Shown piece after piece: positions 34,425 through 48,133 of a DNA stretch of 64,000 bases. The notes beneath the pieces were generated by a model. The model was given only the letters and a program-made list of their open reading frames with translations, did not search any database and was not told the origin of the DNA. Position 1 is the first letter of the stretch. Every line of letters starts with the position of its first letter. This DNA comes from Maea johnstoni (taxonomy: Eukaryota; Annelida; Polychaeta; Spionida; Magelonidae), in assembly GCA_963942565.1 (NCBI GenBank), contig OZ012686.1:60234904-60298903 (forward strand), read 5' to 3'. Made by a program: the position numbers and the translations under genes.

Positions 34425-34700
34425 CAATGTTGGGCCGACGATCGGCCAATGTTGGGCCAACAGTCTGCCAATCATTGGTGCGATGTTTGCCAACGTACCA
34501 ATGTCCACCTGCCCCAACATTGGGGCAATAATGCCATCATCTTTCTAACGTTGGGCCAACGTTGCTCAATGGTTGGCATGTCAATAATTTTTTTGGCAAC
34601 TGGATAATCACAGATATGCTATTTTTAGAATTTGCCAACGTTGGCCCGATGTTGGGGCAGGTGGACATTGCTACTTTGGCCCAACGTCGCACCGATGGTT
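34425..34700. mobile_element. Inverted-repeat MITE with GTTGGGCC/GGCCAAC cores
   Basis: The arm near 34468-34530 (GGTGCGATGTTTGCC, AATGTCCACCTGCCCCAACA) faces its reverse complement near 34640-34700 (TGTTGGGGCAGGTGGACATT, GTCGCACC). The stretch is full of short palindromes such as GTTGGGCCAACGTTG. It sits in an intron of the unrecognised gene. No target duplication was resolved. The rest of this intron (34140-34424 and 34701-35120) shows nothing else. Confidence 0.65.
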
Positions 34701-36191
34701 GGATTACCATCAGATTGTTTACTGGGAAGGTATCTGGATGGATCAGTGCACAGAATCATTTAGTAACCAATGCAGTGTAATAAAGTGATATTTGTGTGAC
34801 TCACCAACAACTTTTGAACCTGGAAATAGCTTTCTGTTTGAGTTTGAATTCAGTTGTCCCATTAATACTATCATACCCACATGTATATCTAGGTAACATA
34901 ATTGGCCGAATAGAAGTGAAGCTTAATTGTGAAAGTTCGTCATGGGAAACTATTGCATAAATTCTGTATCACCAATAAGATAATCAACTTTGCTCCAAAT
35001 GGCAGCTAAAATGAAATACAGTTACTAGCTTCCAACCTACCATGTCTGAGCTACTGCAGCATGCTAAAATAGTATTAAGAATGAACTCAGCGAATGATCA
35101 ACTAATATATCTAAGCTTACCTGTGACTTCAGGTGTTTCATTGGCAAGGTTGTACAGGATGAATGCTTTCTTTTGTCGTTGGGGTCAAGTGTTCCATAGA
35201 TCTCATAGCTTGATGCTGATTTTTAGTTGGTTGGTCACTTATGTGGTCTACTGCACAAGGCTCAGCCTGCATGAAACTCACATTTGCCTCTTGTGTTTCA
35301 TTTCTAATCTTATCCTGTGCCAATGATGCCACTTCCACCTTAATTGGTCCTAGCTCCTCCTCTATATGTTGTTTTAGTTCTGCTGGTAATTCTACCACTT
35401 TTTGTTCAAAAGATGCCATCCTTTTCTCTACTTCTACTCTTTTGTCCCTTTTCTTATCTTTTGCTCATGCATGCAGCTTGTCAAACACAAATTCTGTGAA
35501 TGCCTCAAAATTCTCACTAGTGTCAATCTCCTCTGCCATTCTGAAAAAAGTGAAATTTTAGAAATCAAAAAATGTATATGAGCACATACGCATTCAGATA
35601 TTAAATGTGAAAAATGGCTGCCAGTGTAATCTATTTTCTAAAGGATTGTAGGATTATCAACCTTTTGTCATCCTTGTAACTTGCAGATGCAAAATTGAGA
35701 AATTGATAGGCGCATTTTGTGATGAAATGTGAAAAAGGGCTACCAGTATAATTTGCCTACTAAAATTAAAAGATTATCATTCCCATGACTTTCAGATGCA
35801 GAATTAAATATTGGCAGACTAGTCTTATATTATAGTGTTGAGCACTCTGGAATAACATGCTTGATATCAGAATTCTTTGTTAGGATATTTCTCTATAATC
35901 TCGTCATCACTTAATCATTTCAGTAATGGTGTATATTCAAATAGAGACCCAAGGCAGGAATGAACTGGATGAAATTTGCAAAATTATATAATCCCTACAA
36001 TATCCTAGCATTAGTTAATACTTCAAAAATAATGTGTAGCATTGGTTTGTGGTGCCAAAGCCACCTTTACAAGCTGCTCCCTTTGGAACATGGCAAACCA
36101 ATAATTTAATGTTAAACTTACCTGGGATCCTTGGTAGTCACTTATCTCTTTGAAGAAGATGTGCCAATTTAGCAATGGATTCCCAGCAACC

Positions 36192-36511
36192 CTGATATAA
36201 AAGATTTTTGTTACTGTGGTCTATACTTTGTTTAAAATCTGTATTAGGCAGATATGAATAGAGCAATTATTCTGTAAGCATCTGAAAGAAGGTTTTAATG
36301 TTCAAATTGATCTTGAGAGAAGACAGAATTGAACAGAATTGGAATTGAATATAAGTTGGACTGAATAGTTGTTTTTTCTACTAACCAGAATGCAAAATTT
36401 GAGTTAAGCAGACTGTATGTACTATGACCTTCTTTGGAGTATAACTAGGGAGTGATTGGGCCTATAGTCTCTTCTGCAATATCACTCCAGGGTAGCCCTA
36501 GGGTAACCCCA
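36192..36511. other. Unannotated stretch before the telomere-like tract
   Basis: No gene or repeat recognised, apart from CCCTAGGGTAACCCCAGGG near 36497, which already resembles telomeric repeats in both orientations. Confidence 0.5.
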
Positions 36512-36586
36512 GGGTTAGGGTTAGGTTAGGGGTAAGGGTTTGGGTTAGGATAGGTTAGGGTTAGAGGTTAGGGTTAGGTTAGGGTG
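36512..36586. repeat. Degenerate telomeric (TTAGGG) tract
   Basis: GGGTTAGGGTTAGGTTAGGG and variants fill about 75 bases: TTAGGG mixed with TTAGG, TTTGGG and TTAGAGG. The tract passes without a gap into the first satellite monomer (GGGTGCTTTGCTCC). TTAGGG is the usual animal telomere repeat. Confidence 0.85.
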
Positions 36587-37478
36587 CTTTGCTCCTATGT
36601 CCACCTACCTCAGTTTAGGCCAAGGTGCTTCGCTGGTATGTCCACCTATCCCCGTTAAGGCCAAGGTGCTTCGCTCGTAGGTCAACCTACCCCAGTTTAC
36701 TTTCTTACTGACTTACTTACTTACTTTCATAGGTGCTACTTAGGTGCTAAGCTTGTATATTCACCTACCTCAGTTTAGGTTGAGGTGCTTCGCTCCTATG
36801 TCCACCCACCCCTGTTAAGGCCAAGGTGCGTCACTCGTAGGTCAACCTACCCCAGTTTACTTACTTACTTACTTACTTACTTAGGTGCTACTTAGGTGCT
36901 AAGCTCGTATATCCACCTACCCCAGTTAAGGCCAAGGTGCTTCGCTCGTAGGTCAACCTACCCCAGTTTACTTTCTTACTTACTTACTTACTTACTTACT
37001 TTCATAGGTGCTACTTAGGTGCTAAGCTCGTATATCCACCTACCCCAGTTAAGGCATCGGTGCTAAGCCCGTATATTCACCTACCCCAGTTTAGGCCGAG
37101 GTGCTTCGCTCCTATGTCCACCTTTCTCAGTTTAGGCCGAGGTGCTTCGCTCGTATGTCCACCTACCCCTGTTAAGGCCAAGGTGCTTCGCTCGTAGTTC
37201 AACCTACCCCAGTTTACTTTCTTACTTACTTACTTACTTACTTATTTACTTACTTACTTACTTACATAGGTGCTACTTAGCTGCTAAGCTTGTATATCTT
37301 CCTACCCCTGTTTAGGCTGCGGTGCTAAGCTTGTATATTCACCTACCCTAGTTTAGGCCGTGGTGATTCGCTCCTATGTCCACCTACCTCAGTTTAGGCT
37401 GAGGTGCTTCACCCGTATGTCCACCTACCCCCGTTAAGGCCAAGGTGCTTCGCTTGTAGGTCAACCTACCCCAGTTTA

Positions 37479-37512
<34 letters not shown>

Positions 37513-37548
37513 ACTTACGTACTTAATTACTTACTTACTTACTTACTT

Positions 37549-37552
<4 letters not shown>

Positions 37553-37584
<32 letters not shown>

Positions 37585-37587
37585 TCA
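37553..37587. repeat. (TTTC)n tract inside the satellite
   Basis: A run of TTTC units continuing from (TTAC)n. Equivalent tracts lie at about 39802-39826, 41222-41267, 44338-44374 and 44828-44866. All follow the same rare monomer series with TTTAGGCTGCGGTGC or a TTCACCCGTATG unit, marking copies of one higher-order variant. Confidence 0.9.
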
Positions 37588-37803
37588 TAGGTGCTACTTA
37601 GGTGTTAAGCTCGTATATCCACCTACCCCAGTTAAGGCCCCGGTGCTAAGCTCGTATATTCACCTACCCCAGTTTAGGCCGAGGTGCTTCGCTCCTATGT
37701 CCACCTACCTCAGTTTAGGCCGAGGTGCTTCGCTCGTATGTCCACCTACCCCCGTTAAGGCCAAGGTGCTTCGCTCGTAGGTCAACCTACCCCAGTTTAC
37801 TTT

Positions 37804-37834
<31 letters not shown>

Positions 37835-38197
37835 TCATAGGTGCTACTTAGGTGCTAAGCTCGTATATCCACCTACCTCAGTTTAGGTTGAGGTGCTTCG
37901 CTCCTATGTCCACCTAGCCCCGTTAAGGCCAAGGTGCTTCACTTGTAGGTCAACCTACCCCAGTTTACTTACTTACTTATTTAGGTGCTACTTAGGTGCT
38001 AAGCTCGTATATCCACCTACCCCAGTTAAAGCCCCGGTGCTAAGCTCGTATATTCACCTACCCAAGTTTAGGCCGAGGTGCTTCGCTCCTATGTCCACCT
38101 ACCTCAGTTTAGGCCGAGGTGCTTCGCTCGTATGTCCACCTACCCCCGTTAAGGCCAAGGTGCTTCGCTCGTAGGTCAACCTACCCCAGTTTACTTT

Positions 38198-38228
<31 letters not shown>

Positions 38229-38630
38229 TCATAGGTGCTACTTAGGTGCTAAGCTCGTATATCCACCTACATCAGTTTAGGTTGAGGTGCTTCGCTCCTA
38301 TGTCCACCTACCCCCGTTAAGGCCAAGGTGCTTCACTCGTAGGTCAACCTACCCCAGTTTACTTACTTACTTACTTACTTAGGTGCTAAGCTCGTATATC
38401 CACCTACCCCAGATAAGGCCCCGGTGCTAAGCTCGTATATTCACCTACCCCAGTTTAGGCTGAGGTGCTTCGCTCCTATGTCCACCTACCTCAGTTTAGG
38501 CCAAGGTGCTTCGCTCGTATGTCCACCTACCCCCGTTAAGGCCAAGGTGCTTCGCTCGTAGGTCAACCTACCCCAGTTTACTTTCTTACTTACTTACTTA
38601 CTTACTTACTTTCATAGGTGCTACTTAGGT

Positions 38631-39491
38631 GCTAAACTCATATATCCACCTACCTCAGTTTAGGTTGAGGTGCTTCACTCCTATGTCCACCTACCTTCGT
38701 TAAGGCCAAGGTGCTTCACTCGTAGGTCAACCTACCCCAGTTTACTTACTTACTTACTTACTTAGGTGGTACTTAGGTGCTAAGCTCGTATATCCACCTA
38801 CCCCAGTTAAGGCCCCGGTGCTAAGCTCGTATATTCACCTACCCCAGTTTAGGCCGAGGTGCTTCGCTCCTATGTCCACCTACATCAGTTTAGGGCGAGG
38901 TGCTTCGCTCGTATGTCCACCTACCCCCGTTAAGGCCAAGGTGATTTGCTCGTAGGTCAACCTACCCCAGTTTACTTTCTTACTTACTTACTTACTTACT
39001 CACTTACTTTCATAGGTGCTACTTAGGTGCTAAGCTTGTATATCCACCTACCTCAGTTTAGGTTGAGGTGCTTCGCTCCTATGTCCACCTACCCCCGTTA
39101 AGGCCAAGGTGCTTCACTCGTAGGTCAACCTACCCCAGTTTACTTACTTACTTACTTACTTAAGTGCTACTTAGGTGCTAAGCTCATATATCCACCTACC
39201 CCAGTTAAGGCCCCGGTGCTAAGCTCGTATATTCACCTACCCCAGTTTAGGCCGAGGTGCTTCGCTCCTATGTCCACCTACCTCAGTTTAGGCCAAGGTG
39301 CTTCGCTCGTAGGTCAACCTACCCCAGTTTACTTTCTTACTTACTTACTTACTTTCATAGGTGCTACTTAGGTGCTAAGCTCGTATATCCACCTACCTCA
39401 GTTTAGGTTGAGGTGCTTCGCTCCTATGTCCACCTACCCCTGTTAAGGCCAAGGTGCTTCGCTCGTAGGTCAACCTACCCCAGTTTACTTT

Positions 39492-39525
<34 letters not shown>

Positions 39526-39737
39526 TAGGTGCTACTTAGCTGCTAAGCTTGTATATCTTCCTACCCCTGTTTAGGCTGCGGTGCTAAGCTTGTATATTCA
39601 CCTACCCTAGTTTAGGCCGTGGTGATTCGCTCCTATGTCCACCTACCTCAGTTTAGGCTGAGGTGCTTCACCCGTATGTCCACCTACCCCCGTTAAGGCC
39701 AAGGTGCTTCGCTTGTAGGTCAACCTACCCCAGTTTA

Positions 39738-39771
<34 letters not shown>

Positions 39772-40908
39772 ACTTACGTACTTACTTACTTACTTACTTA
39801 CTTTCTTTCTTTCTTTCTTTCTTTCATAGGTGCTACTTAGGTGCTAAGCTCGTATATCCACCTACCCCAGTTAAGGCCCCGGTGCTAAGCTCGTATATTC
39901 ACCTACCCCAGTTTAGGCCAAGGTGCTTCGCTCGTATGTCCACCTACCCCCGTTAAGGCCAAGGTGCTTCGCTCGTAGGTCAACCTACCCCAGTTTACTT
40001 TCTTACTTACTTACTTACTTACTTATTTTCATAGGTGCTACTTAGGTGCTAAACTCATATATCCACCTACCTCAGTTTAGGTTGAGGTGCTTCACTCCTA
40101 TGTCCACCTACCTTCGTTAAGGCCAAGGTGCTTCACTCGTAGGTCAACCTACCCCAGTTTACTTACTTACTTACTTACTTAGGTGGTACTTAGGTGCTAA
40201 GCTCGTATATCCACCTACCCCAGTTAAGGCCCCGGTGCTAAGCTCGTATATTCACCTACCCCAGTTTAGGCCGAGGTGCTTCGCTCCTATGTCCACCTAC
40301 ATCAGTTTAGGGCGAGGTGCTTCGCTCGTATGTCCACCTACCCCCGTTAAGGCCAAGGTGATTTGCTCGTAGGTCAACCTACCCCAGTTTACTTTCTTAC
40401 TTACTTACTTACTTACTCACTTACTTTCATAGGTGCTACTTAGGTGCTAAGCTTGTATATCCACCTACCTCAGTTTAGGTTGAGGTGCTTCGCTCCTATG
40501 TCCACCTACCCCCGTTAAGGCCAAGGTGCTTCACTCGTAGGTCAACCTACCCCAGTTTACTTACTTACTTACTTACTTAAGTGCTACTTAGGTGCTAAGC
40601 TCATATATCCACCTACCCCAGTTAAGGCCCCGGTGCTAAGCTCGTATATTCACCTACCCCAGTTTAGGCCGAGGTGCTTCGCTCCTATGTCCACCTACCT
40701 CAGTTTAGGCCAAGGTGCTTCGCTCATAGGTCAACCTACCCCAGTTTACTTTCTTACTTACTTACTTACTTTCATAGGTGCTACTTAGGTGCTAAGCTCG
40801 TATATCCACCTACCTCAGTTTAGGTTGAGGTGCTTCGCTCCTATGTCCACCTACCCCCGTTAAGGCCAAGGTGCTTCGCTCGTAGGTCAACCTACCCCAG
40901 TTTACTTT

Positions 40909-40946
<38 letters not shown>

Positions 40947-41158
40947 TAGGTGCTACTTAGCTGCTAAGCTTGTATATCTTCCTACCCCTGTTTAGGCTGC
41001 GGTGCTAAGCTTGTATATTCACCTACCCTAGTTTAGGCCGTGGTGATTCGCTCCTATGTCCACCTACCTCAGTTTAGGCTGAGGTGCTTCACCCGTATGT
41101 CCACCTACCCCCGTTAAGGCCAAGGTGCTTCGCTTGTAGGTCAACCTACCCCAGTTTA

Positions 41159-41192
<34 letters not shown>

Positions 41193-41216
41193 ACTTACGT
41201 ACTTACTTACTTACTT

Positions 41217-41264
<48 letters not shown>

Positions 41265-41460
41265 TCATAGGTGCTACTTAGGTGCTAAGCTCGTATATCC
41301 ACCTACCCCAGTTAAGGCCCCGGTGCTAAGCTCGTATATTCACCTACCCCAGTTTAGGCCGAGGTGCTTCGCTCCTATGTCCACCTACCTCAGTTTAGGC
41401 CGAGGTGCTTCGCTCGTATGTCCACCTACCCCCGTTAAGGCCAAGGTGCTTCGCTCGTAG
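38631..41460. repeat. 1.42-kb block duplicated in tandem within the satellite
   Basis: Rare variants recur at a fixed offset: GCTAAACTCATATATCC at 38631 and 40048, GGTGATTTGCTCG near 38940 and 40358, and TTTAGGCTGCGG at 39570 and 40991. Offsets are 1417-1421. Parts of the same block recur again near 42.3-44.2 kb. Confidence 0.88.
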
Positions 41461-41483
41461 GTCAACCTACCCCAGTTTACTTT

Positions 41484-41514
<31 letters not shown>

Positions 41515-41881
41515 TCATAGGTGCTACTTAGGTGCTAAGCTCGTATATTCACCTACCTCAGTTTAGGTTGAGGTGCTTCGCTCCTATGTCCACCTAGCCC
41601 CGTTAAGGCCAAGGTGCTTCACTTGTAGGTCAACCTACCCCATTTTACTTACTTACTTACTTACTTAGGTGCTACTTAGGTGCTAAGCTCGTATATCCAC
41701 CTACCCCAGTTAAAGCCCCGGTGCTAAGCTCGTATATTCACCTACCCAAGTTTAGGCCAAGGTGCTTCGCTCCTATGTCCACCTACCTCAGTTTAGGCTG
41801 AGGTGCTTCGCTCGTATGTCCACCTACCCCCGTTAAGGCCAAGGTGCTTCGCTCGTAGGTCAACCTACCCCAGTTTACTTT

Positions 41882-41912
<31 letters not shown>

Positions 41913-42662
41913 TCATAGGTGCTACTTAGGTGCTAAGCTCGTATATCCACCTACCTCAGTTTAGGTTGAGGTGCTTCGCTCCTATGTCCACCTACCCCCG
42001 TTAAGGCCAAGGTGCTTCACTCGTAGGTCAACCTACCCCAGTTTACTTACTTACTTACTTACTTAGGTGCTAAGCTCGTATATCCACCTACCCCAGATAA
42101 GGCCCCGGTGCTAAGCTCGTATATTCACCTACCCCAGTTTAGGCTGAGGTGCTTCGCTCCTATGTCCACCTACCTCAGTTTAGGCCAAGGTGCTTCGCTC
42201 GTATGTCCACCTACCCCCGTTAAGGCCAAGGTGCTTCGCTCGTAGGTCAACCTACCCCAGTTTACTTTCTTACTTACTTACTTACTTACTTACTTTCATA
42301 GGTGCTACTTAGGTGCTAAACTCATATATCCACCTACCTCAGTTTAGGTTGAGGTGCTTCACTCCTATGTCCACCTACCTTCGTTAAGGCCAAGGTGCTT
42401 CACTTGTAGGTCAACCTACCCCAGTTTACTTACTTACTTACTTACTTAGGTGCTACTTAGGTGCTAAGCTCGTATATCCACCTACCCCAGTTAAAGCCCC
42501 GGTGCTAAGCTCATATATTCACCTACCCAAGTTAAGGCCAAGGTGCTTCGCTCCTATGTCCACCTACCTCAGTTTAGGCCGAGGTGCTTCGCTCGTATGT
42601 CCACCTACCCCCGTTAAGGCCAAGGTGCTTCGCTCGTAGGTCAACCTACCCCAGTTTACTTT

Positions 42663-42697
<35 letters not shown>

Positions 42698-44012
42698 TCA
42701 TAGGTGCTACTTAGGTGCTAAGCTCGTATATTCACCTACCCCAGTTTAGGCTGAGGTGCTTCGCTCCTATGTCCACCTACCTCAGTTTAGGCCAAGGTGC
42801 TTCGCTCGTATGTCCACCTACCCCCGTTAAGGCCAAGGTGCTTCGCTCTTAGGTCAACCTACCCCAGTTTACTTTCTTACTTACTTACTTACTAACTTAC
42901 TTTCATAGGTGCTACTTAGGTGCTAAACTCATATATCCACCTACCTCAGTTTAGGTTGAGGTGCTTCACTCCTATGTCCACCTACCTTCGTTAAGGCCAA
43001 GGTGCTTCACTCGTAGGTCAACCTACCCCAGTTTACTTACTTACTTACTTACTTAGGTGCTACTTAGGTGCTAAGCTCGTATATCCACCTACCCCAGTTA
43101 AGGCCCCGGTGCTAAGCTCGTATATTCACCTACCCCAGTTTAGGCCGAGGTGCTTCGCTCCTATGTCCACCTACATCAGTTTAGGGCGAGGTGCTTCGCT
43201 CGTATGTCCATCTACCCCCGTTAAGGCCAAGGTGATTTGCTCGTAGGTCAACCTACCCCAGTTTACTTTCTTACTTACTTACTTACTTACTCACTTACTT
43301 TCATAGGTGCTACTTAGGTGCTAAGCTTGTATATCCACCTACCTCAGTTTAGGTTGAGGTGCTTCGCTCCTATGTCCACCTACCCCCGTTAAGGCCAAGG
43401 TGCTTCACTCGTAGGTCAACCTACCCCAGTTTACTTACTTACTTACTTACTTAAGTGCTACTTAGGTGCTAAGCTCATATATCCACCTACCCCAGTTAAG
43501 GCCCCGGTGCTAAGCTCGTATATTCACCTACCCCAGTTTAGGCCGAGGTGCTGCGCTCCTATGTCCACCTACCTCAGTTTAGGCCAAGGTGCTTCGCTCG
43601 TAGGTCAACCTACCCCAGTTTACTTTCTTACTTACTTACTTACTTTCATAGGTGCTACTTAGGTGCTAAGCTCGTATATCCACCTACCTCAGTTTAGGTT
43701 GAGGTGCTTCGCTCCTATGTCCACCTACCCCCGTTAAGGCCAAGGTGCTTCACTCGTAGGTCAACCTACCCCAGTTTACTTACTTACTTACTTACTTAGG
43801 TGCTACTTAGGTGCTAAGCTCGTATATCCACCTACCCCAGTTAAGGCCCCGGTGCTAAGCTCGTATATTCACCTACCCCAGTTTAGTCCGAGGTGCTTCG
43901 CTCCTATGTCCACCTACCTCAGTTTAGGCTGAGGTGCTTTGCTCGTATGTCCACCTACCCCCGTAAAGGCCAAGGTGCTTCGCTCGTAGGTCAACCTACC
44001 CCAGTTTACTTT

Positions 44013-44046
<34 letters not shown>

Positions 44047-44258
44047 TAGGTGCTACTTAGCTGCTAAGCTTGTATATCTTCCTACCCCTGTTTAGGCTGC
44101 GGTGCTAAGCTTGTATATTCACTTACCCTAGTTTAGGCCGTGGTGATTCGCTCCTATGTCCACCTACCTCAGTTTAGGCTGAGGTGCTTCACCCGTATGT
44201 CCACCTACCCCCGTTAAGGCCAAGGTGCTTCGCTTTTAGGTCAACCTACCCCAGTTTA

Positions 44259-44300
<42 letters not shown>

Positions 44301-44307
44301 ACTTACG

Positions 44308-44372
<65 letters not shown>

Positions 44373-44751
44373 TAATAGGTGCTACTTAGGTGCTAAGCTC
44401 GTATATCCACCTACCCCAGTTAAGGCCCCGATGCTAAGCTCGTATATTCACCTACCCCAGTTTAGGCCGAAGTGCTTCGCTCCTATGTCCACCTACCTCA
44501 GTTTAGGCCGAGGTGCTTCGCTCGTATGTCCACCTACCCCCGTTAAGGCCAAGGTGCTTCGCTTGTAGGTCAACTTACCTCAGTTTACTTTCTTACTTAC
44601 TTACTTTCTTACTTACTTTCATAGGTGCTACTTAGGTGCTAAGCTCGTATATCCACCTACCTCAGTTTAGGCTGAGGTGCTTCACCCGTATGTCCACCTA
44701 CCCCCGTTAAGGCCAAGGTGCTTCGCTTGTAGGTCAACCTACCCCAGTTTA

Positions 44752-44785
<34 letters not shown>

Positions 44786-44792
44786 ACTTACG

Positions 44793-44865
<73 letters not shown>

Positions 44866-45076
44866 TAATAGGTGCTACTTAGGTGCTAAGCTCGTATATC
44901 CACCTACCCCAGTTAAGGCCCCGATGCTAAGCTCGTATATTCACCTACCCAAGTTTAGGCCAAGGTGCTTCGCTCCTATGTCCACCTACCTCAGTTTAGG
45001 CCGAGGTGCTTCGCTCGTATGTCCACCTACCCCCGTTAAGGCCAAGGTGCTTTGCTCGTAGGTCAACCTACCCCAG

Positions 45077-45119
<43 letters not shown>

Positions 45120-46210
45120 TCATAGGTGCTACTTAGGTGCTAAGCTCGTATATCCACCTACCTCTGTTTAGGTTGAGGTGCTTTGCTCCTATGTCCACCT
45201 ACCCCCGTTAAGGCCAAGGTGCTTCACTTGTAGGTCAACCTACCCCAGTTTACTTACTTACTTACTTACTTAGGTGCTACTTAGGTGCTAAGCTCGTATA
45301 TCCACCTACCCCAGTTAAGGCCCCGGTGCTAAGCTCGTATATTCACCTACCCCAGTTTAGGCCGAGGTGCTTCGCTCCTATGTCCACCTACCTCAGTTTA
45401 GGCCGAGGTGCTTCGCTCGTATGTCCACCTACCCCCGTTAAGGCCAAGGTGCTTCGCTCGTAGGTCAACCTACCCCAGTTTACTTTCTTACTTACTTACT
45501 TACTAACTTACTTACTTACTTACTTTCATAGGTGCTAAGCTCGTATATCCACCTACCTCAGTTTAGGTTGAGGTGCTTCGCTCCTATGTCCACCTACCCC
45601 CGTTAAGGCCAAGGTGCTACACTCGTAGGTCAACCTACCCCAGTTTACTTACTTACTTACTTACTTAGGTGCTACTTAGGTTCTAAGCTCGTATATCCAC
45701 CTACCCCAGTTAAGGCCCCGGTGCTAAGCTCGTATATTCACCTACCCCAGTTTAGGCCGAGGTGCTTCGCTCCTATGTCCACCTACCTCAGTTTAGGCCG
45801 AGGTGCTTTGCTCGTATGTCCACCTACCCCCGTTAAGGCCAAGGTGCTTCGCTCGTAGGTCAACCTACCCCAGTTTACTTTCTTACTTACTTACTTACTT
45901 ACTCACTTACTTTCATAGGTGCTACTTAGGTGCTAAGCTTGTACATCCACCTACCTCAGTTTAGGTTGAGGTGCTTCGCTCCTATGTCCACCTACCCCCG
46001 TTAAGGCCAAGGTGCTTCACTCGTAGGTCAACCTACCCCAGTTTACTTACTTACTTACTTACTTAGGTGCTACTTAGGTGCTAAGCTTGTATATCCACCT
46101 ACCCCAGTTAAGGCCCCGGTGCTAAGCTCGTATATTCACCTACCCCAGTTTAGGCCGAGGTGCTTCGCTCGTATGTCCACCTACCCCGTCAACCTACCCC
46201 AGTTTACTCT

Positions 46211-46241
<31 letters not shown>

Positions 46242-46966
46242 TCATAGGTGCTAAGCTCGTATATCCACCTACCTCAGTTTAGGTTGAGGTGCTTCGCTCC
46301 TATGCCCACCTACCCCCGTTAAGGCCAAGGTGCTTCACCTGTAGGTCAACCTACCCCAGTTTACTTACTTACTTACTTACTTAGGTGCTACTTAGGTGCT
46401 AAGCTCGTATATCCACCTACCCCAGTTAAGGCCGAGGTGCTTCGCTCCTATGTCCACCTACCTCAGTTTAGGCCGAGGTGCTTCGCTCGTATGTCCACCT
46501 ACCCCCGTTAAGGCCAAGGTGCTTCGCTCGTAGGTCAACCTACCCCAGTTTACTTTCTTACTTACTTACTTACTTAGTTACTTACTTACTTACTTTCATA
46601 GGTGCTACGTAGGTGCTAAGCTCGTATATCCACCTACCTCAGTTTAGGTTGAGGTGCTTCGCTCCTATGTCCACCTACCCCCGTTAAGGCCAAGGTGCTA
46701 CACTCGTAGGTCAACCTACCCCAGTTTACTTACTTACTTACTTACTTACTTAGGTGCTACTTAGGTGCTAAGCTCGTAAATCCACCTACCCCAGTTAAGG
46801 CCCCGGTGCTAAGCTCGTATATTCACTTACCCCAGTTTAGGCCGAGGTGCTTCGCTCCTATGTCCACCTACCTCAGTTTAGGCCGAGGTGCTTCGCTCGT
46901 ATGTCCACCTACCCAAGTTAAGGCCAAGGTGCTTCGCTCGTAGGTCAACCTACCCCAGTTTACTTT

Positions 46967-47001
<35 letters not shown>

Positions 47002-47368
47002 TCATAGGTGCTACTTAGGTGCTAAGCTCGTATATCCACCTACCTCTGTTTAGGTTGAGGTGCTTTGCTCCTATGTCCACCTACCCCCGTTAAGGCCAAG
47101 GTGCTTCACTTGTAGGTCAACCTACCCCAGTTTACTTACTTACTTACTTACTTAGGTGCTACTTAGGTGCTAAGCTCGTATATCCACCTACCCCAGTTAA
47201 GGCCCCGGTGCTAAGCTCGTATATTCACCTACCCCAGTTTAGGCCGAGGTGCTGCGCTCCTATGTCCACCTACCTCAGTTTAGGCCGAGGTGCTTCGCTC
47301 GTATGTCCACCTACCCCCGTTAAGGCCAAGGTGCTTCGCTCGTAGGTCAACCTACCCCAGTTTACTTT

Positions 47369-47407
<39 letters not shown>

Positions 47408-48102
47408 TCATAGGTGCTTCTTAGGTGCTAAGCTCGTATATCCACCTACCTCAGTTTAGGTTGAGGTCCTTCGCTCCTATGTCCACCTACCCCCGTTAAG
47501 GCCAAGGTGCTACACTCGTAGGTCAACCTACCCCAGTTTACTTACTTACTTACTTACTTAGGTGCTACTTAGGTTCTAAGCTCGTATATCCACCTACCCC
47601 AGTTAAGGCCCCGGTGCTAAGCTCGTATATTCACCTACCCCAGTTTAGGCCGAGGTGCTTCGCTCCTATGTCCACCTACCTCAGTTTAGGCCGAGGTGCT
47701 TTGCTCGTATGTCCACCTACCCCCGTTAAGGCCAAGGTGCTTCGCTCGTAGGTCAACCTACCCCAGTTTACTTTCTTACTTACTTACTTACTTACTCACT
47801 TACTTTCATAGGTGCTACTTAGGTGCTAAGCTTGTACATCCACCTACCTCAGATAGGTTGAGGTGCTTCGCTCCTATGTCCACCTACCCCCGTTAAGGCC
47901 AAGGTGCTTCACTCGTAGGTCAACCTACCCCAGTTTACTTACTTACTTACTTACTTAGGTGCTACTTAGGTGCTAAGCTTGTATATCCACCTACCCCAGT
48001 TAAGGCCCCGGTGCTAAGCTCGTATATTCACCTACCCCAGTTTAGGCCGAGGTGCTTCGCTCGTATGTCCACCTACCCCGTCAACCTACCCCAGTTTACT
48101 CT

Positions 48103-48133
<31 letters not shown>

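Larger units (their letters stand above)
33866..36191 (-). pseudogene. Unrecognised multi-exon gene, apparently interrupted
   Basis: Three candidate exons on the minus strand. 36191-36122 (acceptor ATCAG, donor GTAAGTTT) may be untranslated. 35540-35121 starts at an ATG (35539; MAEEIDTSENFEAFTEFVFD), continues with KVVELPAELKQHIEEELGPI and a charged helix, and ends in another frame with AFILYNLANETPEVTG and a GTAAGC donor. 34068-33866 (acceptor TTTGCAG) joins in phase and ends HAKQKRIEQNKQCYND...LLAAL then TAA. The middle exon has an in-frame TGA after KLHA and frame changes around DPNDKRK, so it is a pseudogene or a rapidly decaying transposon-derived gene; sequencing error is also possible. 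Charged, coiled-coil-like product of about 230 residues. I do not recognise the family. Confidence 0.5.
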
